This document shows positions 16,683 through 26,802 of a stretch of DNA of 64,000 nt, piece by piece (position 1 is the first letter of the stretch; each line of letters begins with the position of its first letter). The position numbers and the translations under genes were made by a program. Source of the DNA: CAYWMY01 sp046352935 (GTDB lineage: Bacteria; Pseudomonadota; Gammaproteobacteria; Steroidobacterales; Steroidobacteraceae); NCBI GenBank assembly GCA_046352935.1, contig JAXMGR010000013.1, positions 60,796 through 124,795 on the forward strand, given 5' to 3'. The notes beneath the pieces are model-generated. The model was not told where the DNA came from. It saw nothing but the letters and a program-made list of their open reading frames with translations, and did not search any database.

Positions 16683-18449
16683 ATGGCAGCTTCCCTACCA
16701 CAGTCGAAATCGGCACCTCCGGCATTCGTCCGCCAGTGGGTGGACGAAGTGGCACGACTCACCCAGCCAGACCGCATTCACTGGTGCGATGGCTCGGAGG
16801 CCGAAGCTGCATCGCTGCGCGACACGATGCTGGCGCGGGGCGATCTCGTACGTCTCAATCAGGAAACCCATCCGGACTGCTACCTTCACCGCTCGAACCC
16901 TTCGGACGTCGCACGCGTCGAGCATCTGACCTTTGTCTGCACCCCGCAGAAGGACGATGCCGGCCCGAACAACAACTGGATGGCGCCGGATGAGGCGCAC
17001 CGGCTCATGGACGGCCTGTTCGCCGGCTGCATGCGCAGTCGCACCCTGTACGTCGTGCCCTATTGCATGGGTCCCGTAGACTCGCCGTACTCGCGCTGCG
17101 GCATCGAGATCACCGACAGCGCCTACGTCGCACTCAGCATGCACATCATGACGCGCATGGGCGATGCGGCCATGGCGCGCATCGCGCGGGAAGGCCGTTT
17201 CGTCAAGGGACTCCACTCCACCGGCGAACTGGATCCCGCGAGGCGCTACATCGTGCACTTCCCGGACGAGCTGTCGATCCAGAGCTACGGATCCGGCTAC
17301 GGTGGCAACGCCCTGCTCGGCAAGAAGTGCCACGCCCTGCGCATCGCGAGCTGGCAGGCGCGCACGGAGGGCTGGCTGGCGGAACACATGCTGCTGCTCG
17401 GCGCCGAGAGCCCTGCGGGCGAGACGCACTACATCGCCTGCGCGTTTCCCTCGGCCTGCGGCAAGACCAATCTCGCGATGCTCATTCCGCCGGAGACCAT
17501 GCCGGGCTGGAAGATCTGGACCATCGGTGACGACATTGCCTGGCTGCATCCGGGCCCGGATGGCCGGCTCTGGGCCATCAATCCCGAGGACGGCTACTTC
17601 GGCGTCGTGCCGGGCACGAACGAAAAGACCAATCGCCACGCCTACGAGATGATCCGCCACAACACGATCTTCACGAACGTGGCGGTGACCGCGGACAACC
17701 AGCCCTGGTGGGAAGGCCTGGAGACCGGCGCTCCGGCGCTCGACTGGCAGGGTCGCCCTTACATCACCGCGAATGGCCCGGCCGCCCACCCCAATTCGCG
17801 CTTCACCGTGTCCGCACACCAGAATCCGAGCTACACGCCGGTGGCCGATGCCGCGAGCGGGGTGCCTATCTCGGCGATCGTGTTCGGCGGCCGCCGCCGC
17901 GAACTCGCGCCGCTGGTCTTCCAGGCGCGCAGCTGGCGGCACGGGGTGCTGGTCGGCGCGGCGATGGCATCCGAGACAACCGCCGCCGCGACGGGCAAGG
18001 TCGGTGTGGTGCGCCGCGATCCCATGGCGATGCAGCCATTCGCCGGATACAACTTCGGTGACTACTGGAACCACTGGCTGTCCGTAGGCGGGCGACTCGC
18101 ATCGCCACCTGCCGTCTTCCACGTCAACTGGTTCCGGCGCGATGCCGACGGCCGTTTCCTGTGGCCGGGTTATGGCGAGAACCTGCGTGTGCTGCGGTGG
18201 ATGATCGACCGCTGCACCGGTCGGGTGGGCTCGCAGGAAACAGCAATCGGGCACCTGCCGCTTCCTGCCGACCTCGACCTGCAGGGCCTCGACATCAGCG
18301 GTTCCACGGTTACGGAATTGCTGGCCGTCCGTCCGGAGGCATGGCGGGAGGAACTGAAGGCCGTGAGTGAGTACCTCGACGGCTTCGGTGCGCGAGTGCC
18401 GCCGCCGCTGCGTCAGGAACTCGCGGACGTCGTCACCCGACTCGGGTGA
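16683..18449 (+). CDS. pckG: phosphoenolpyruvate carboxykinase (GTP)
   Basis: Converts oxaloacetate and GTP to PEP, CO2 and GDP, the first committed step of gluconeogenesis from organic acids. The 588 residues match the GTP-dependent class. Visible are the PEP/oxaloacetate-binding SPYSRCGIEITDSAYV, the P-loop AFPSACGKTNLAML with the hyper-reactive Cys, the metal-binding TIGDDIAWLHPG, and the Mg/GTP region NWFRRDADGRFLWPGYGEN. GAGG lies 5 nt before the ATG. Monocistronic, converging on the cyclase gene. Confidence 0.97.
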   Translation: MAASLPQSKSAPPAFVRQWVDEVARLTQPDRIHWCDGSEAEAASLRDTMLARGDLVRLNQETHPDCYLHRSNPSDVARVEHLTFVCTPQKDDAGPNNNWMAPDEAHRLMDGLFAGCMRSRTLYVVPYCMGPVDSPYSRCGIEITDSAYVALSMHIMTRMGDAAMARIAREGRFVKGLHSTGELDPARRYIVHFPDELSIQSYGSGYGGNALLGKKCHALRIASWQARTEGWLAEHMLLLGAESPAGETHYIACAFPSACGKTNLAMLIPPETMPGWKIWTIGDDIAWLHPGPDGRLWAINPEDGYFGVVPGTNEKTNRHAYEMIRHNTIFTNVAVTADNQPWWEGLETGAPALDWQGRPYITANGPAAHPNSRFTVSAHQNPSYTPVADAASGVPISAIVFGGRRRELAPLVFQARSWRHGVLVGAAMASETTAAATGKVGVVRRDPMAMQPFAGYNFGDYWNHWLSVGGRLASPPAVFHVNWFRRDADGRFLWPGYGENLRVLRWMIDRCTGRVGSQETAIGHLPLPADLDLQGLDISGSTVTELLAVRPEAWREELKAVSEYLDGFGARVPPPLRQELADVVTRLG

Positions 18450-18456
18450 CGAAGCC

Positions 18457-19356
18457 TCACTCCTCGCACTCGAATTCGATCGTGTGCGGGGAACCGGGCT
18501 CGGGAATCTGACCGAGCCCGAGGGTTCCGCTGCCACGCAGCGACATCGAGTCGCGACGCAGGAAGGACTCTTCGCCGGCATCGGCGTGCACGAACGTGCC
18601 GTTGGTGCTCTGGTCGAGCAGCACGAATTTGTTCTTGGCCGCCTCGATACGCGCATGGATGCGCGACACGAGCCCGCCCCGGACGACGAGGTCATTCTCC
18701 TCGGCACGGCCCAGCGTTGCTGACAGGCGGTCACGGCCGTCCAGCACGAGCTCACGACCCTGACAGCGCAGGTGCAGGCGGATGGGCCTGTGTTCGCCCG
18801 GCATCGCGATCGAGGGCACCATGCTCGTGGCGTCCTCGGGCTTCCAGAGCACGTCGAACAGCCCCACCTCGCCGTGAAGGCCGCGCGGCACGGCGACGTC
18901 CACCTGCCGGACGGCCCCTCGCCACTCCTCCCCGAGCTCTGCAACGACAGCGTCGGTCACGATGATCTGGCCGGCCTTGGCCTGGCTCGTCATGCGGTTG
19001 GCCGTGTGCACGGCCGCGCCGAATACATCGCGGTTCTCGATCACGACCGGTCCGTAGTGACAGCCGATGCGGATCATGATCGGCTGGCCGTCGACGGCCA
19101 GATCCTTGCGGGCGCCTATGCGGGTCTGCATCGCGGAAGCGGCCGCGAGTGCGTCGTCGCACTGTTCGAAGGTCGACATGACCTCGTCGCCCATGGTCTT
19201 CACGACGCGGCCACGATGGTCCTCGGTCGCACGCCGCATCAGGTCGACGCAGTCCGCCACGAGTTCGCTGGCGCGCTCGTCGCCCAGAGCCTCGAAGAGT
19301 CGGGAACTGCCGACGACATCGGCGAAGAGGATGGCCAGTTCGGCGTCGGATCCCAT
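18457..19356 (-). CDS. class III adenylate/guanylate cyclase-like protein fused to an FHA domain
   Basis: N-terminal cyclase homology domain (about 1-170): first metal Asp in AILFADVVGSSRLFEAL, second in VVKTMGDEVMSTF. C-terminal FHA domain (about 205-290): TLGRAEENDLVV, LVSRIHARIE and STNGTFV, which hold the phosphothreonine-reading Arg, Ser-x-x-His and Asn. In the transition-state motif, usually VNxAxR, I read FGAAVHTANRM: the Asn is replaced by His while the Arg remains, so activity is uncertain. The ATG at 19356 gives the usual family start; a TTG at 19392 is in frame. It probably links cyclic nucleotide signalling to Ser/Thr phosphorylation; no partner kinase is adjacent. Confidence 0.85.
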   Translation of the reverse strand: MGSDAELAILFADVVGSSRLFEALGDERASELVADCVDLMRRATEDHRGRVVKTMGDEVMSTFEQCDDALAAASAMQTRIGARKDLAVDGQPIMIRIGCHYGPVVIENRDVFGAAVHTANRMTSQAKAGQIIVTDAVVAELGEEWRGAVRQVDVAVPRGLHGEVGLFDVLWKPEDATSMVPSIAMPGEHRPIRLHLRCQGRELVLDGRDRLSATLGRAEENDLVVRGGLVSRIHARIEAAKNKFVLLDQSTNGTFVHADAGEESFLRRDSMSLRGSGTLGLGQIPEPGSPHTIEFECEE

Positions 19357-19492
19357 GCTACCCCGCAACAGGAAACCTGTCGGGTTCGACAAGACGCTCC
19401 ATGCGCCTCACGCCCCGGGTCGAGCCAGATTATATCAAGTCGCCCTCCGTGGCCCTTCGCAGGACGAGCCCCGGCACGTCCGGCGCAGATGC

Positions 19493-20479
19493 TCAGGTCG
19501 CTGCGACCAGAGCGTCCGACAGCAGCTTGGGACCGGCGCGCGGGTTCCGCACCCCTTCCGACAGCACCCGGCGCCAGTTGCGCGCACCGGGGCGGCCGGC
19601 CATCAGACCGAGCATGTGACGGCTGATGGCATGCAGGCGCCCTCCCCGAACGAGTTCCCGCTCGGCATAGTTCTGCATGCATGCGACCACCCTCTGCGGC
19701 GAGGGCGCTTCGAAACCATCACTCCAGGCCGCCTGGTGCAGCGCCGCGAGCACATAGGGGTTGTGGTACGCCTCCCGGCCCACCATGACCCCGTCGGCGT
19801 GCCGCCACTGGTCCGACGCCTGCAGCACGGACCGCAGCCCTCCGTTGACCACCACGAAGACATCGGGAAAGTCGCGTTTGACCTGCCATACACGCTCGTG
19901 GTCGAGGGGTGGGATCTCCCGGTTCTGCTTCGGGCTGAGGCCGCTCAGCAGAGCCTTGCGTGCGTGCACGACGAGCAGCCGACAGCCGGCGTCGACGACG
20001 GCCCCGACGAAGTCCCGCAGGAACCCGTAGTCATCGCGATCATCGATCCCGATGCGTGTCTTCACGGTCACCAGAGCGTCCGTCTCGGCACGCATGGCAC
20101 GGACGCAGTCCGCGACCAGCCCCGGCTTCGCCATGAGGCAGGCGCCGAAACTTGCGTTCTGGACCCGATCGCTCGGGCAGCCGACGTTGAGGTTGATCTC
20201 GCGATAGCCGCGGGCCACCGCGACACGGGCCGCGCTGGCCAGCATCCCCGGATCCGAGCCGCCGAGCTGCAGAGCGAGCGGCTGCTCGGCGGCATCGAAA
20301 GCCAGCAGGTCATCGCGACGTCCGCGGACGAGGGCGTGCGTCGTGACCATTTCCGTGTAGAGCCACATGCGCGGCGAGAACAGCCGCAGGAAGTAGCGGC
20401 AGTGTCGATCAGTCCAGTCCAGCATCGGAGCGACGCAGAGACGATGGTCGTCACATCGACGATCGACATCGACGCTCAT
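19493..20479 (-). CDS. dusA: tRNA-dihydrouridine synthase DusA
   Basis: FMN-dependent reductase making dihydrouridine at tRNA positions 20 and 20a. The 328 residues include the start of the barrel VAPMLDWTDRHCRYF, the substrate and FMN loop INLNVGCPSDRVQNASFGACLM with the catalytic Cys, and the DusA-type segment ARKALLSGLSPKQNREIPPL. The ATG overlaps the stop of the upstream gene by 4 bp (20476-20479). Confidence 0.95.
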   Translation of the reverse strand: MSVDVDRRCDDHRLCVAPMLDWTDRHCRYFLRLFSPRMWLYTEMVTTHALVRGRRDDLLAFDAAEQPLALQLGGSDPGMLASAARVAVARGYREINLNVGCPSDRVQNASFGACLMAKPGLVADCVRAMRAETDALVTVKTRIGIDDRDDYGFLRDFVGAVVDAGCRLLVVHARKALLSGLSPKQNREIPPLDHERVWQVKRDFPDVFVVVNGGLRSVLQASDQWRHADGVMVGREAYHNPYVLAALHQAAWSDGFEAPSPQRVVACMQNYAERELVRGGRLHAISRHMLGLMAGRPGARNWRRVLSEGVRNPRAGPKLLSDALVAAT

Positions 20480-21228
20480 ACGGCCGAGCTCACGAGACCC
20501 GCGATGATCGGCGCCAGAGCATCGTGGAGGATCTCGACCCAGCCGGCGACACCCGCCTGGTTGCCGAGCAGGTCCTGCCGTACTTCGATGCCGACATGGG
20601 GCAGACCGACCGACGCCGCATGCACGTGCACCGTGTGGTTCGCGGGGTGACGGCCGGAATACGGCTGGTTGTCGCCGACGACCAGCCCTTCACGGTCCCG
20701 CAGCGCCGCGAGCAGCGGCGTCGCGATTCGATCATCGAAATCCCAGAGAACGCCGACGTGCCACGGCCGGACGAACCCATCCATCCGGGGCGTGAAGCTG
20801 TGGACCGAGACGAGCGCGGGCGTCGCGCCGGCCCGCCTAGCAGTATCGAGGCGGTCACGGATGGCTGCATGGTACGGCCAGTAGCACCGGTCTGCGCGCC
20901 ACTGGCGGGCCGCGGGATCGAGCGACTGGTTGCCCGGCACGACCACGCGATCCGTGACGGCCGGGAACGCACTGGGTTCGTCCAGTCGCCGGTTGCAGTC
21001 CACCACGAGCCGCGAATGCCGCGAGAGCACGGCCGGAAGGTTCAGTGCAGTCGAGAGACCACGCACGAGTTCCGCGGCACCGATGTCCCAGGCGATGTGC
21101 TCCTCCAGCATCGACGGGTCGAGCCCCAGAGTGCCCAGTTCCGCAGGAATATCGTTCGCGGCATGGTCGCAGACCAGCAGTCCCCACGGACGCCCTGAGG
21201 CATTGACGATTTCGTGAGCCTTGTGCAC
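20476..21228 (-). CDS. N-formylglutamate amidohydrolase-like protein
   Basis: The 250 residues match the HutG-type N-formylglutamate amidohydrolase family (a Zn-peptidase-like fold): CDHAANDIPAELGTLGL near the start, RLVVDCNRRLDEP, VSVHSFTPRMDG and HVGIEVRQDLL are conserved positions with His, Glu and Arg suitable for metal and substrate. No histidine-degradation genes are nearby. Its coupling to dusA by overlap suggests a general amidase rather than a dedicated Hut step. GTG start. Confidence 0.85.
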   Translation of the reverse strand: MHKAHEIVNASGRPWGLLVCDHAANDIPAELGTLGLDPSMLEEHIAWDIGAAELVRGLSTALNLPAVLSRHSRLVVDCNRRLDEPSAFPAVTDRVVVPGNQSLDPAARQWRADRCYWPYHAAIRDRLDTARRAGATPALVSVHSFTPRMDGFVRPWHVGVLWDFDDRIATPLLAALRDREGLVVGDNQPYSGRHPANHTVHVHAASVGLPHVGIEVRQDLLGNQAGVAGWVEILHDALAPIIAGLVSSAV

Positions 21229-21310
21229 CTGGGACGATTCGGCCGGCCACCTGCTGACAGCAGCGGGATTCTACCGTCTCTGGATCGAGTCGCGCCGCCC
21301 CTGATCAGGA

Positions 21311-24300
21311 CTACGGCGGCGGCGTCTGCAGGAACTCCCGGTGCGGGAAATCCTCGTAGGGCGCGGGTCGTGCCACATGATAACCCTGCGCAAGATCGAC
21401 TTTGAGATGCCGCAGTGTGTCGAGTACCGCCTGGTTCTCGACGCGCTCCGCCACGGTCTTCAGGCCCATCGCACGCCCGACCTGCGCAATCGCCTCCACC
21501 ATGCTTCGATCGACGACATCGTGGGCGATGTTCTGCACGAACTGCCCGTCGATCTTGATGAGGTCCACCGGGAGTGTCTTCAGGTAGTTGAACGACGAAA
21601 GACCACTGCCGAAGTCGTCCAGCGCGACCAGACAACCACGGGTACGGAGTTCACGCATGAAATAGCCGACGTTGGCGAGATTGGCGATCGCCGCCGTTTC
21701 CGTGATCTCGAAACACAATGCCCCGGGGGCCGGATCATGGGCCTCGAGCCTTTCGATGAGATACTCGAGAAACCCCTGGTCCGACAGCGTCGTGCCCGAC
21801 AGGTTCACCGCCACGGTGAAGGGTGCGGTGCGGCAGCCATGGCGCTGCGAGGGGACCCAGCGGGTCAACGCCCGTTCCACAACCCAGCGATCGAGTGCCG
21901 GCATGATGTTGTAACGCTCTGCCGCAGGGATGAACTCGCCCGGATAGACGATGCTGCCCTGTTCATCGCTCAGGCGGAGCAGGAGTTCGTAACGCGGACG
22001 ATCGACAGCCTGCGGCTGGACGGGGACGATGGGCTGAAACACCAGCTGCAGCTTGTCCTCGTCCGCCGCGCGGGTCAGGCGCGAGACCCAGCGCATCTCC
22101 TTGTGACGGGCAGTCGCACTCACATCGTCGTAGACGAACACACGGTTGCGTCCACCATCCTTGGCCGAGTAACACGCGACGTCAGCGGCGGACAGCAGTG
22201 TAGCCACGCTCTCCGTTTCCTGGCTGACCTCGACCACACCGATCGAGGCCCCGATCTGCAGGGAATGGTCCTGCCACTGGAACCGGAAGTCGCGGATGGA
22301 CTGCCGCAGGTGATCCGCGAGGCGCAGCGCCTGATCCACGCTCGTGTTCTCGAGCAGAATGCCGAATTCGTCGCCACCGAGACGCGCGAGCACATCGCAT
22401 GGTCGGACGCTGGTGTGCAGTATTCCCGTGACCTGCCGCAGCAACTGGTCTCCCGCGGGGTGGCCGCAGGTATCGTTGACGACCTTGAACTGGTCCAGGT
22501 CCACATAGACGACCGCATGGCGTACCGATGGGTCCGCACGCGCGGTCGCAAGCGCATCCCGCAGCCGGCTCTCGAACTCGCGGCGGTTGATCAGGCCAGT
22601 GAGTGCGTCGTGGCAGGCCTGGTACGACAGCACGCGTCGGAGCCGGCGCTCGCGGCTCACGTCCCTGAGCACCATGACCGTGCCGACGACACCACCGTCG
22701 CGGTCCCGGATCGGTGCCGCAGAAGTCTGGATCGCGACTTCCTGTCCCCTCCGGCCGACCAGCACCGTCTGGTCCGACAGGGCGACCACCCGCCCCTGCC
22801 GCAGACACCGTGCCACGGGATTCTCGACCGCGTCACGTGAGGTCTCGTTGACGATCTGCACGACGCGCACGATGCCAAGTCCCTTGGCATCCGTCTCCCG
22901 CCAACCCGTGAGTTCCTCGGCAACGGGATTCAGGTATTCGATCTCACCCTGCGCATTGGTCGTTATGACCCCGTCGGCGATCGCCTGCAAGGTCACGAGA
23001 GCGCGCTCCTTCTCGGCAAACAGTCGCTGCTCGGCGCGCCTGCGTTCCGTGACGTCTCCAATGGTGCCTTCGTAGCCGGTGATCCTGCCCTGGCCGTCAC
23101 GCGTGACCCTTACATTCTCCCGGACGGTGATCGCGGTGCCGTCTGCGCGAAGCATCTCGAATTCGGCACCTACGATCTCGCCCGCCCTCACGAGACGCGA
23201 GATCATGGCCTCACGTGCACCCGGATCCACGAACAGGCGACCGTCCCGCCACGCGTCACGCACCGGGTTCAACGCAGCATGGCCGAGCATGGTGACGAGC
23301 GCGGGGTTCGCGTCGATGAGATCCCCGTCGAGGGTGGCCTGGTACACGCCCTCCACGACGTTCTCGAACAGGCCCCGGAATCGCTGTTCGCTCGCACGCA
23401 CGGCGTCCTCGGTGCGGCGCTTCTCGATCGCGATCCGCGCCAGTTGCGTCATACGACCGATGACCTCGAGATCACGGCGCGATGGCAGGCCGCAACGGCG
23501 ACAATACGTTGCGAAGGTACCGAGCAGACGCCCATCGGACGCGATGATCGGTGTGGACCAGCAGGCATGAAGACCAACCGTCAGCGCCGCCTCGCGACGG
23601 TACTCCCAGAAGGGATCGCTGGCGATGTCAGGCACGACGACCTGGCGCTCCAGCACCACGGCGGCGGCACAGGAACCGAAGCGGATCTCCGCCGGCACCT
23701 CCTCCATCTGGGCGAGATACGATCGCGGCAGCCGCGGCCCCGCCGCGTGGACGAGAATCCGGCGCACCGGGTCGTAGAGCCGGATGCAGCAGACAGCATC
23801 GGGATTCACACTCTCGATGACCTCGGTGATGGCGTCCAGCGCGGCCACCAGCGTCGAGGAAGATGCGATCTTCTCGAACACACGCCGCTCTCCAGCGGCA
23901 ATCGACTCGATGCGTTTCCGGCCTGCGATGTCGATGATGCTCGCACGCAGCAGCCGCCGCCCCGCGCTGGGAAGCCGCACGAATCGGACTTCCGATGCGA
24001 TGTCCTGGCCGGTTGCATCGCAGTGCAACCATTCGAATGCCGGAGAGGCACAGGACAATGCGGCGTCGATGTTTTCCCTGAGCACCGCCGCGGAGGGATT
24101 ACCGTCCGGCTGCAGCTGGGGACTGACCTGCTCCGGCCCGATCGCCATCAGGTCGTTGCGCGGCATGCGGAAGTACCGGACCGCATTCTCGTTGCAGTCG
24201 ACGAACCGGCCCGAGTCGACATCCAGGACGAGTATCGCTTCCGGAGCGTTCTCGACCAGGACACGGTATCGCGCCTCGCTGTCCCGCAATGCGAGGTCAG

Positions 24301-24736
24301 TGCGGGACCTCTCGGTGTCGTCGCGGATGTACACCACGTAACCCGCTGCACCCGAGACCTGCGTCCGGCTGACGAGGATCTCGCCGGGCATCGGTGCCCC
24401 GTTGCGGTGACGAAGGACGACGTTGTGCCCCGCAAGTTCACGGTGCGACACTGCCTGCCGCATCGCGAGCCGGTCCAGGCTGCTCGTGAGGTCCTGCGGG
24501 CCGAAGTCAGGCAACACGACGTCGAGTCGCGCACCGAGCAGCTGCGACTCGGCATAACCGAAGATGCGCTCGGCCGCTGCATTCATGCCGTCGACGCGCC
24601 CGTGCGCATCACAGGTCAGGATGCCTTCCGGGATGTAATCGAGGATGACTCGCAGACGCGACCGGTCCACGAGCACGGACCCACTGACGCCCAGCTGCAG
24701 CTGCACGATGTTTCTCGATTCACCTGACGGGGGCAT
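21311..24736 (-). CDS. membrane-free PAS/GAF sensor with GGDEF and EAL domains (c-di-GMP turnover)
   Basis: A 1141-residue cytosolic sensor. Domains in order: PAS (about 25-140), PAS (150-270), GAF (280-420), PAS (445-565), PAS (575-700), GGDEF (705-865), EAL (880-1135). The cyclase site ARLGGDEFGILLE is intact and is preceded by a canonical inhibitory site, RPCD five residues upstream. The EAL domain keeps the YELLLR start, CFEITETAAI and DDFGSGLSSFNYLKTLPVDLIKIDG, so phosphodiesterase activity is likely. Either activity could dominate. The ATG at 24736 has GAAGGA 8 nt upstream. No transmembrane helix or signal peptide was seen. Confidence 0.93.
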   Translation of the reverse strand: MPPSGESRNIVQLQLGVSGSVLVDRSRLRVILDYIPEGILTCDAHGRVDGMNAAAERIFGYAESQLLGARLDVVLPDFGPQDLTSSLDRLAMRQAVSHRELAGHNVVLRHRNGAPMPGEILVSRTQVSGAAGYVVYIRDDTERSRTDLALRDSEARYRVLVENAPEAILVLDVDSGRFVDCNENAVRYFRMPRNDLMAIGPEQVSPQLQPDGNPSAAVLRENIDAALSCASPAFEWLHCDATGQDIASEVRFVRLPSAGRRLLRASIIDIAGRKRIESIAAGERRVFEKIASSSTLVAALDAITEVIESVNPDAVCCIRLYDPVRRILVHAAGPRLPRSYLAQMEEVPAEIRFGSCAAAVVLERQVVVPDIASDPFWEYRREAALTVGLHACWSTPIIASDGRLLGTFATYCRRCGLPSRRDLEVIGRMTQLARIAIEKRRTEDAVRASEQRFRGLFENVVEGVYQATLDGDLIDANPALVTMLGHAALNPVRDAWRDGRLFVDPGAREAMISRLVRAGEIVGAEFEMLRADGTAITVRENVRVTRDGQGRITGYEGTIGDVTERRRAEQRLFAEKERALVTLQAIADGVITTNAQGEIEYLNPVAEELTGWRETDAKGLGIVRVVQIVNETSRDAVENPVARCLRQGRVVALSDQTVLVGRRGQEVAIQTSAAPIRDRDGGVVGTVMVLRDVSRERRLRRVLSYQACHDALTGLINRREFESRLRDALATARADPSVRHAVVYVDLDQFKVVNDTCGHPAGDQLLRQVTGILHTSVRPCDVLARLGGDEFGILLENTSVDQALRLADHLRQSIRDFRFQWQDHSLQIGASIGVVEVSQETESVATLLSAADVACYSAKDGGRNRVFVYDDVSATARHKEMRWVSRLTRAADEDKLQLVFQPIVPVQPQAVDRPRYELLLRLSDEQGSIVYPGEFIPAAERYNIMPALDRWVVERALTRWVPSQRHGCRTAPFTVAVNLSGTTLSDQGFLEYLIERLEAHDPAPGALCFEITETAAIANLANVGYFMRELRTRGCLVALDDFGSGLSSFNYLKTLPVDLIKIDGQFVQNIAHDVVDRSMVEAIAQVGRAMGLKTVAERVENQAVLDTLRHLKVDLAQGYHVARPAPYEDFPHREFLQTPPP

Positions 24737-24953
24737 CCGCGGGGTCCTTCGCGCCATTCCGTGGCGCCTGGCGACGGTGACAACCTCATGTTAGGGACCC
24801 GGAGAGGAGGTGGAACGTGTGCGGCATCACGCTTCGCTCCCCCGCGTCGGGAAGCGGCGACAGGACACCGATCGACGGGAGCCGGCGGGCCGCACGGGCG
24901 TTGCAGCAACGCAACCCCTGCGAGGCCCTGCCCGGCCGGGATGACGGGCGGGT

Positions 24954-26771
24954 TCAGCCGGCTGCGCGGTCCGCCTTCTTGCGGTCGGCCTCCGTGAGGT
25001 GCCTCTTGCGAAGGCGGACGGAGAGCGGCGTCACCTCGACCAGTTCATCGTCCGTGATGAACTCCATGGCCTGCTCGAGAGACATCCGCACCGGTGGCGT
25101 CAGCAGCACATTGTCGTCCTTGCCCGCGGCACGGATGTTCGTGAGCTTCTTGCCCTTGAGCGGGTTGACCACCATGTCGTTGTCGCGGGCACAGACGCCG
25201 ATGACCTGTCCTTCGTAGACCTCGTCACCATGTCCGATGAACAGCCTGCCACGCTCCTGAAGGTTGAACAGGGCATAGGCGAGTGCGGTCCCCCGGGCAT
25301 TGGAGATCAGAACTCCCTCGAGCCGCGGCGCCAGTTCACGGTCCACGACCGGACCGAAGTGATCGAACACGTGGTAGAGCAGCCCGGTGCCCGAAGTCAG
25401 GGTGCGGAATTCCGTCTGGAAGCCGATGAGGCCGCGTGACGGAATCATGTAGTCCAGACGCACGCGTCCCCGCCCATCCGGCACCATGTCCTTGAGTTGT
25501 CCGCCGCGTTCCCCGAGCGCCTTCATGACGGCCCCCTGGGCCGTGTCCTCGACGTCGACCGCCAACTGCTCCCAGGGCTCGCAGCGCTGCCCGTCGATCT
25601 CCTTGACGACCACGTGGGGCCGCGAAACGGCAACCTCATAGCCCTCGCGGCGCATGTTCTCGATCAGGACACCGAGGTGCAGTTCGCCACGACCGTAGAC
25701 GGTGAACCTGTCCGGATCCTCGGTCTCCTCGACGCGCAATGCGACATTGTGCAGCGTCTCGCGCAGCAGTCGTTCGCGCAGCTGGCGACTCGTGACGAAC
25801 TTGCCTTCACGTCCGTAGAACGGCGAGGTGTTGGTCTCGAAACTCATGCTGATCGTCGGCTCGTCGACGACCAGTGCCGGCAGGAGCTCCACGTTCGCGG
25901 GATCGCAGAGAGTGTCGGAGATCTTCGGTTCGGCGATGCCGGCGAACGCGATGATGTCGCCCGCGCGCGCCTCGTCGACCTCGACGCGGTTGAGTCCCAG
26001 GAACCCGAATACCTGCGCGATGCGCTCGTTGCGCGTGCGCCCGTCGCGGTCCACGACCGTGACGGGCATGTTCCGCCGGAGAGTGCCGCGCTTGATGCGG
26101 CCGATGCCGATCGCGCCGACATAGCTCGAATAATCGAGCTGTGAAACCTGCATCTGCAGCGGACCGTCCACATCGACGTCGGGCGCAGGGCAGTGCCTGA
26201 CGATGGTCTCGAACAGCGGCGTCATGTCCACTCCGGGCGTCCCGGGGTCCAGGGTCGCGATTCCCTGGATCGCCGAAGCGTAGACAATCGGAAAATCGAG
26301 TTGCTGGTCGGTGGCACCGAGTCGATCAAACAGGTCAAAGGTCGCGGAAATGACCCAGTCCGGTCGCGCCTCCGGCCGGTCGATCTTGTTCACGACGACG
26401 ATCGGCTTCAGGCCGTGCGCAAACGCCTTCTGCGTGACGAAACGTGTCTGCGGCATGGGACCGTCGACCGCATCGACCAGCAGCAGAACACAGTCGACCA
26501 TCGACAGCACGCGTTCGACCTCGCCGCCGAAATCGGCGTGTCCCGGTGTGTCAACGATGTTGATCCGGTAATCACCCCAGCGGATGGCCGTGTTCTTCGC
26601 GAGGATGGTGATGCCACGCTCGCGCTCCAGAGCATTCGAATCCATGACCCGCTCTGGCTGCACCTTGCGCGCGTCGAGCGTACCCGACTGCTTCAGCAGC
26701 TGGTCGACCAGCGTCGTCTTGCCATGGTCGACGTGCGCGATGATCGCGATGTTGCGGAGGTTCTGTATCAC
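24954..26771 (-). CDS. typA: ribosome-associated translational GTPase TypA/BipA
   Basis: Ribosome-binding GTPase of stress and cold response. The 605 residues match the family. GTPase motifs: AHVDHGKTTLV (G1), ERGITI (G2), DTPGHADF (G3), NKID (G4); then the EF-G-like beta-barrel and the BipA-specific C-terminal domain. The start is taken as GTG 26771, which gives the standard IQNLRNIAIIAHVDHG opening, but no ribosome site precedes it; an ATG at 26804 overlaps the -10 box and so is unlikely to be used. Confidence 0.96.
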   Translation of the reverse strand: MIQNLRNIAIIAHVDHGKTTLVDQLLKQSGTLDARKVQPERVMDSNALERERGITILAKNTAIRWGDYRINIVDTPGHADFGGEVERVLSMVDCVLLLVDAVDGPMPQTRFVTQKAFAHGLKPIVVVNKIDRPEARPDWVISATFDLFDRLGATDQQLDFPIVYASAIQGIATLDPGTPGVDMTPLFETIVRHCPAPDVDVDGPLQMQVSQLDYSSYVGAIGIGRIKRGTLRRNMPVTVVDRDGRTRNERIAQVFGFLGLNRVEVDEARAGDIIAFAGIAEPKISDTLCDPANVELLPALVVDEPTISMSFETNTSPFYGREGKFVTSRQLRERLLRETLHNVALRVEETEDPDRFTVYGRGELHLGVLIENMRREGYEVAVSRPHVVVKEIDGQRCEPWEQLAVDVEDTAQGAVMKALGERGGQLKDMVPDGRGRVRLDYMIPSRGLIGFQTEFRTLTSGTGLLYHVFDHFGPVVDRELAPRLEGVLISNARGTALAYALFNLQERGRLFIGHGDEVYEGQVIGVCARDNDMVVNPLKGKKLTNIRAAGKDDNVLLTPPVRMSLEQAMEFITDDELVEVTPLSVRLRKRHLTEADRKKADRAAG

Positions 26772-26802
26772 GGGGGAGTGGCCGGTAGCGAGGGAGCCGC
26801 GC

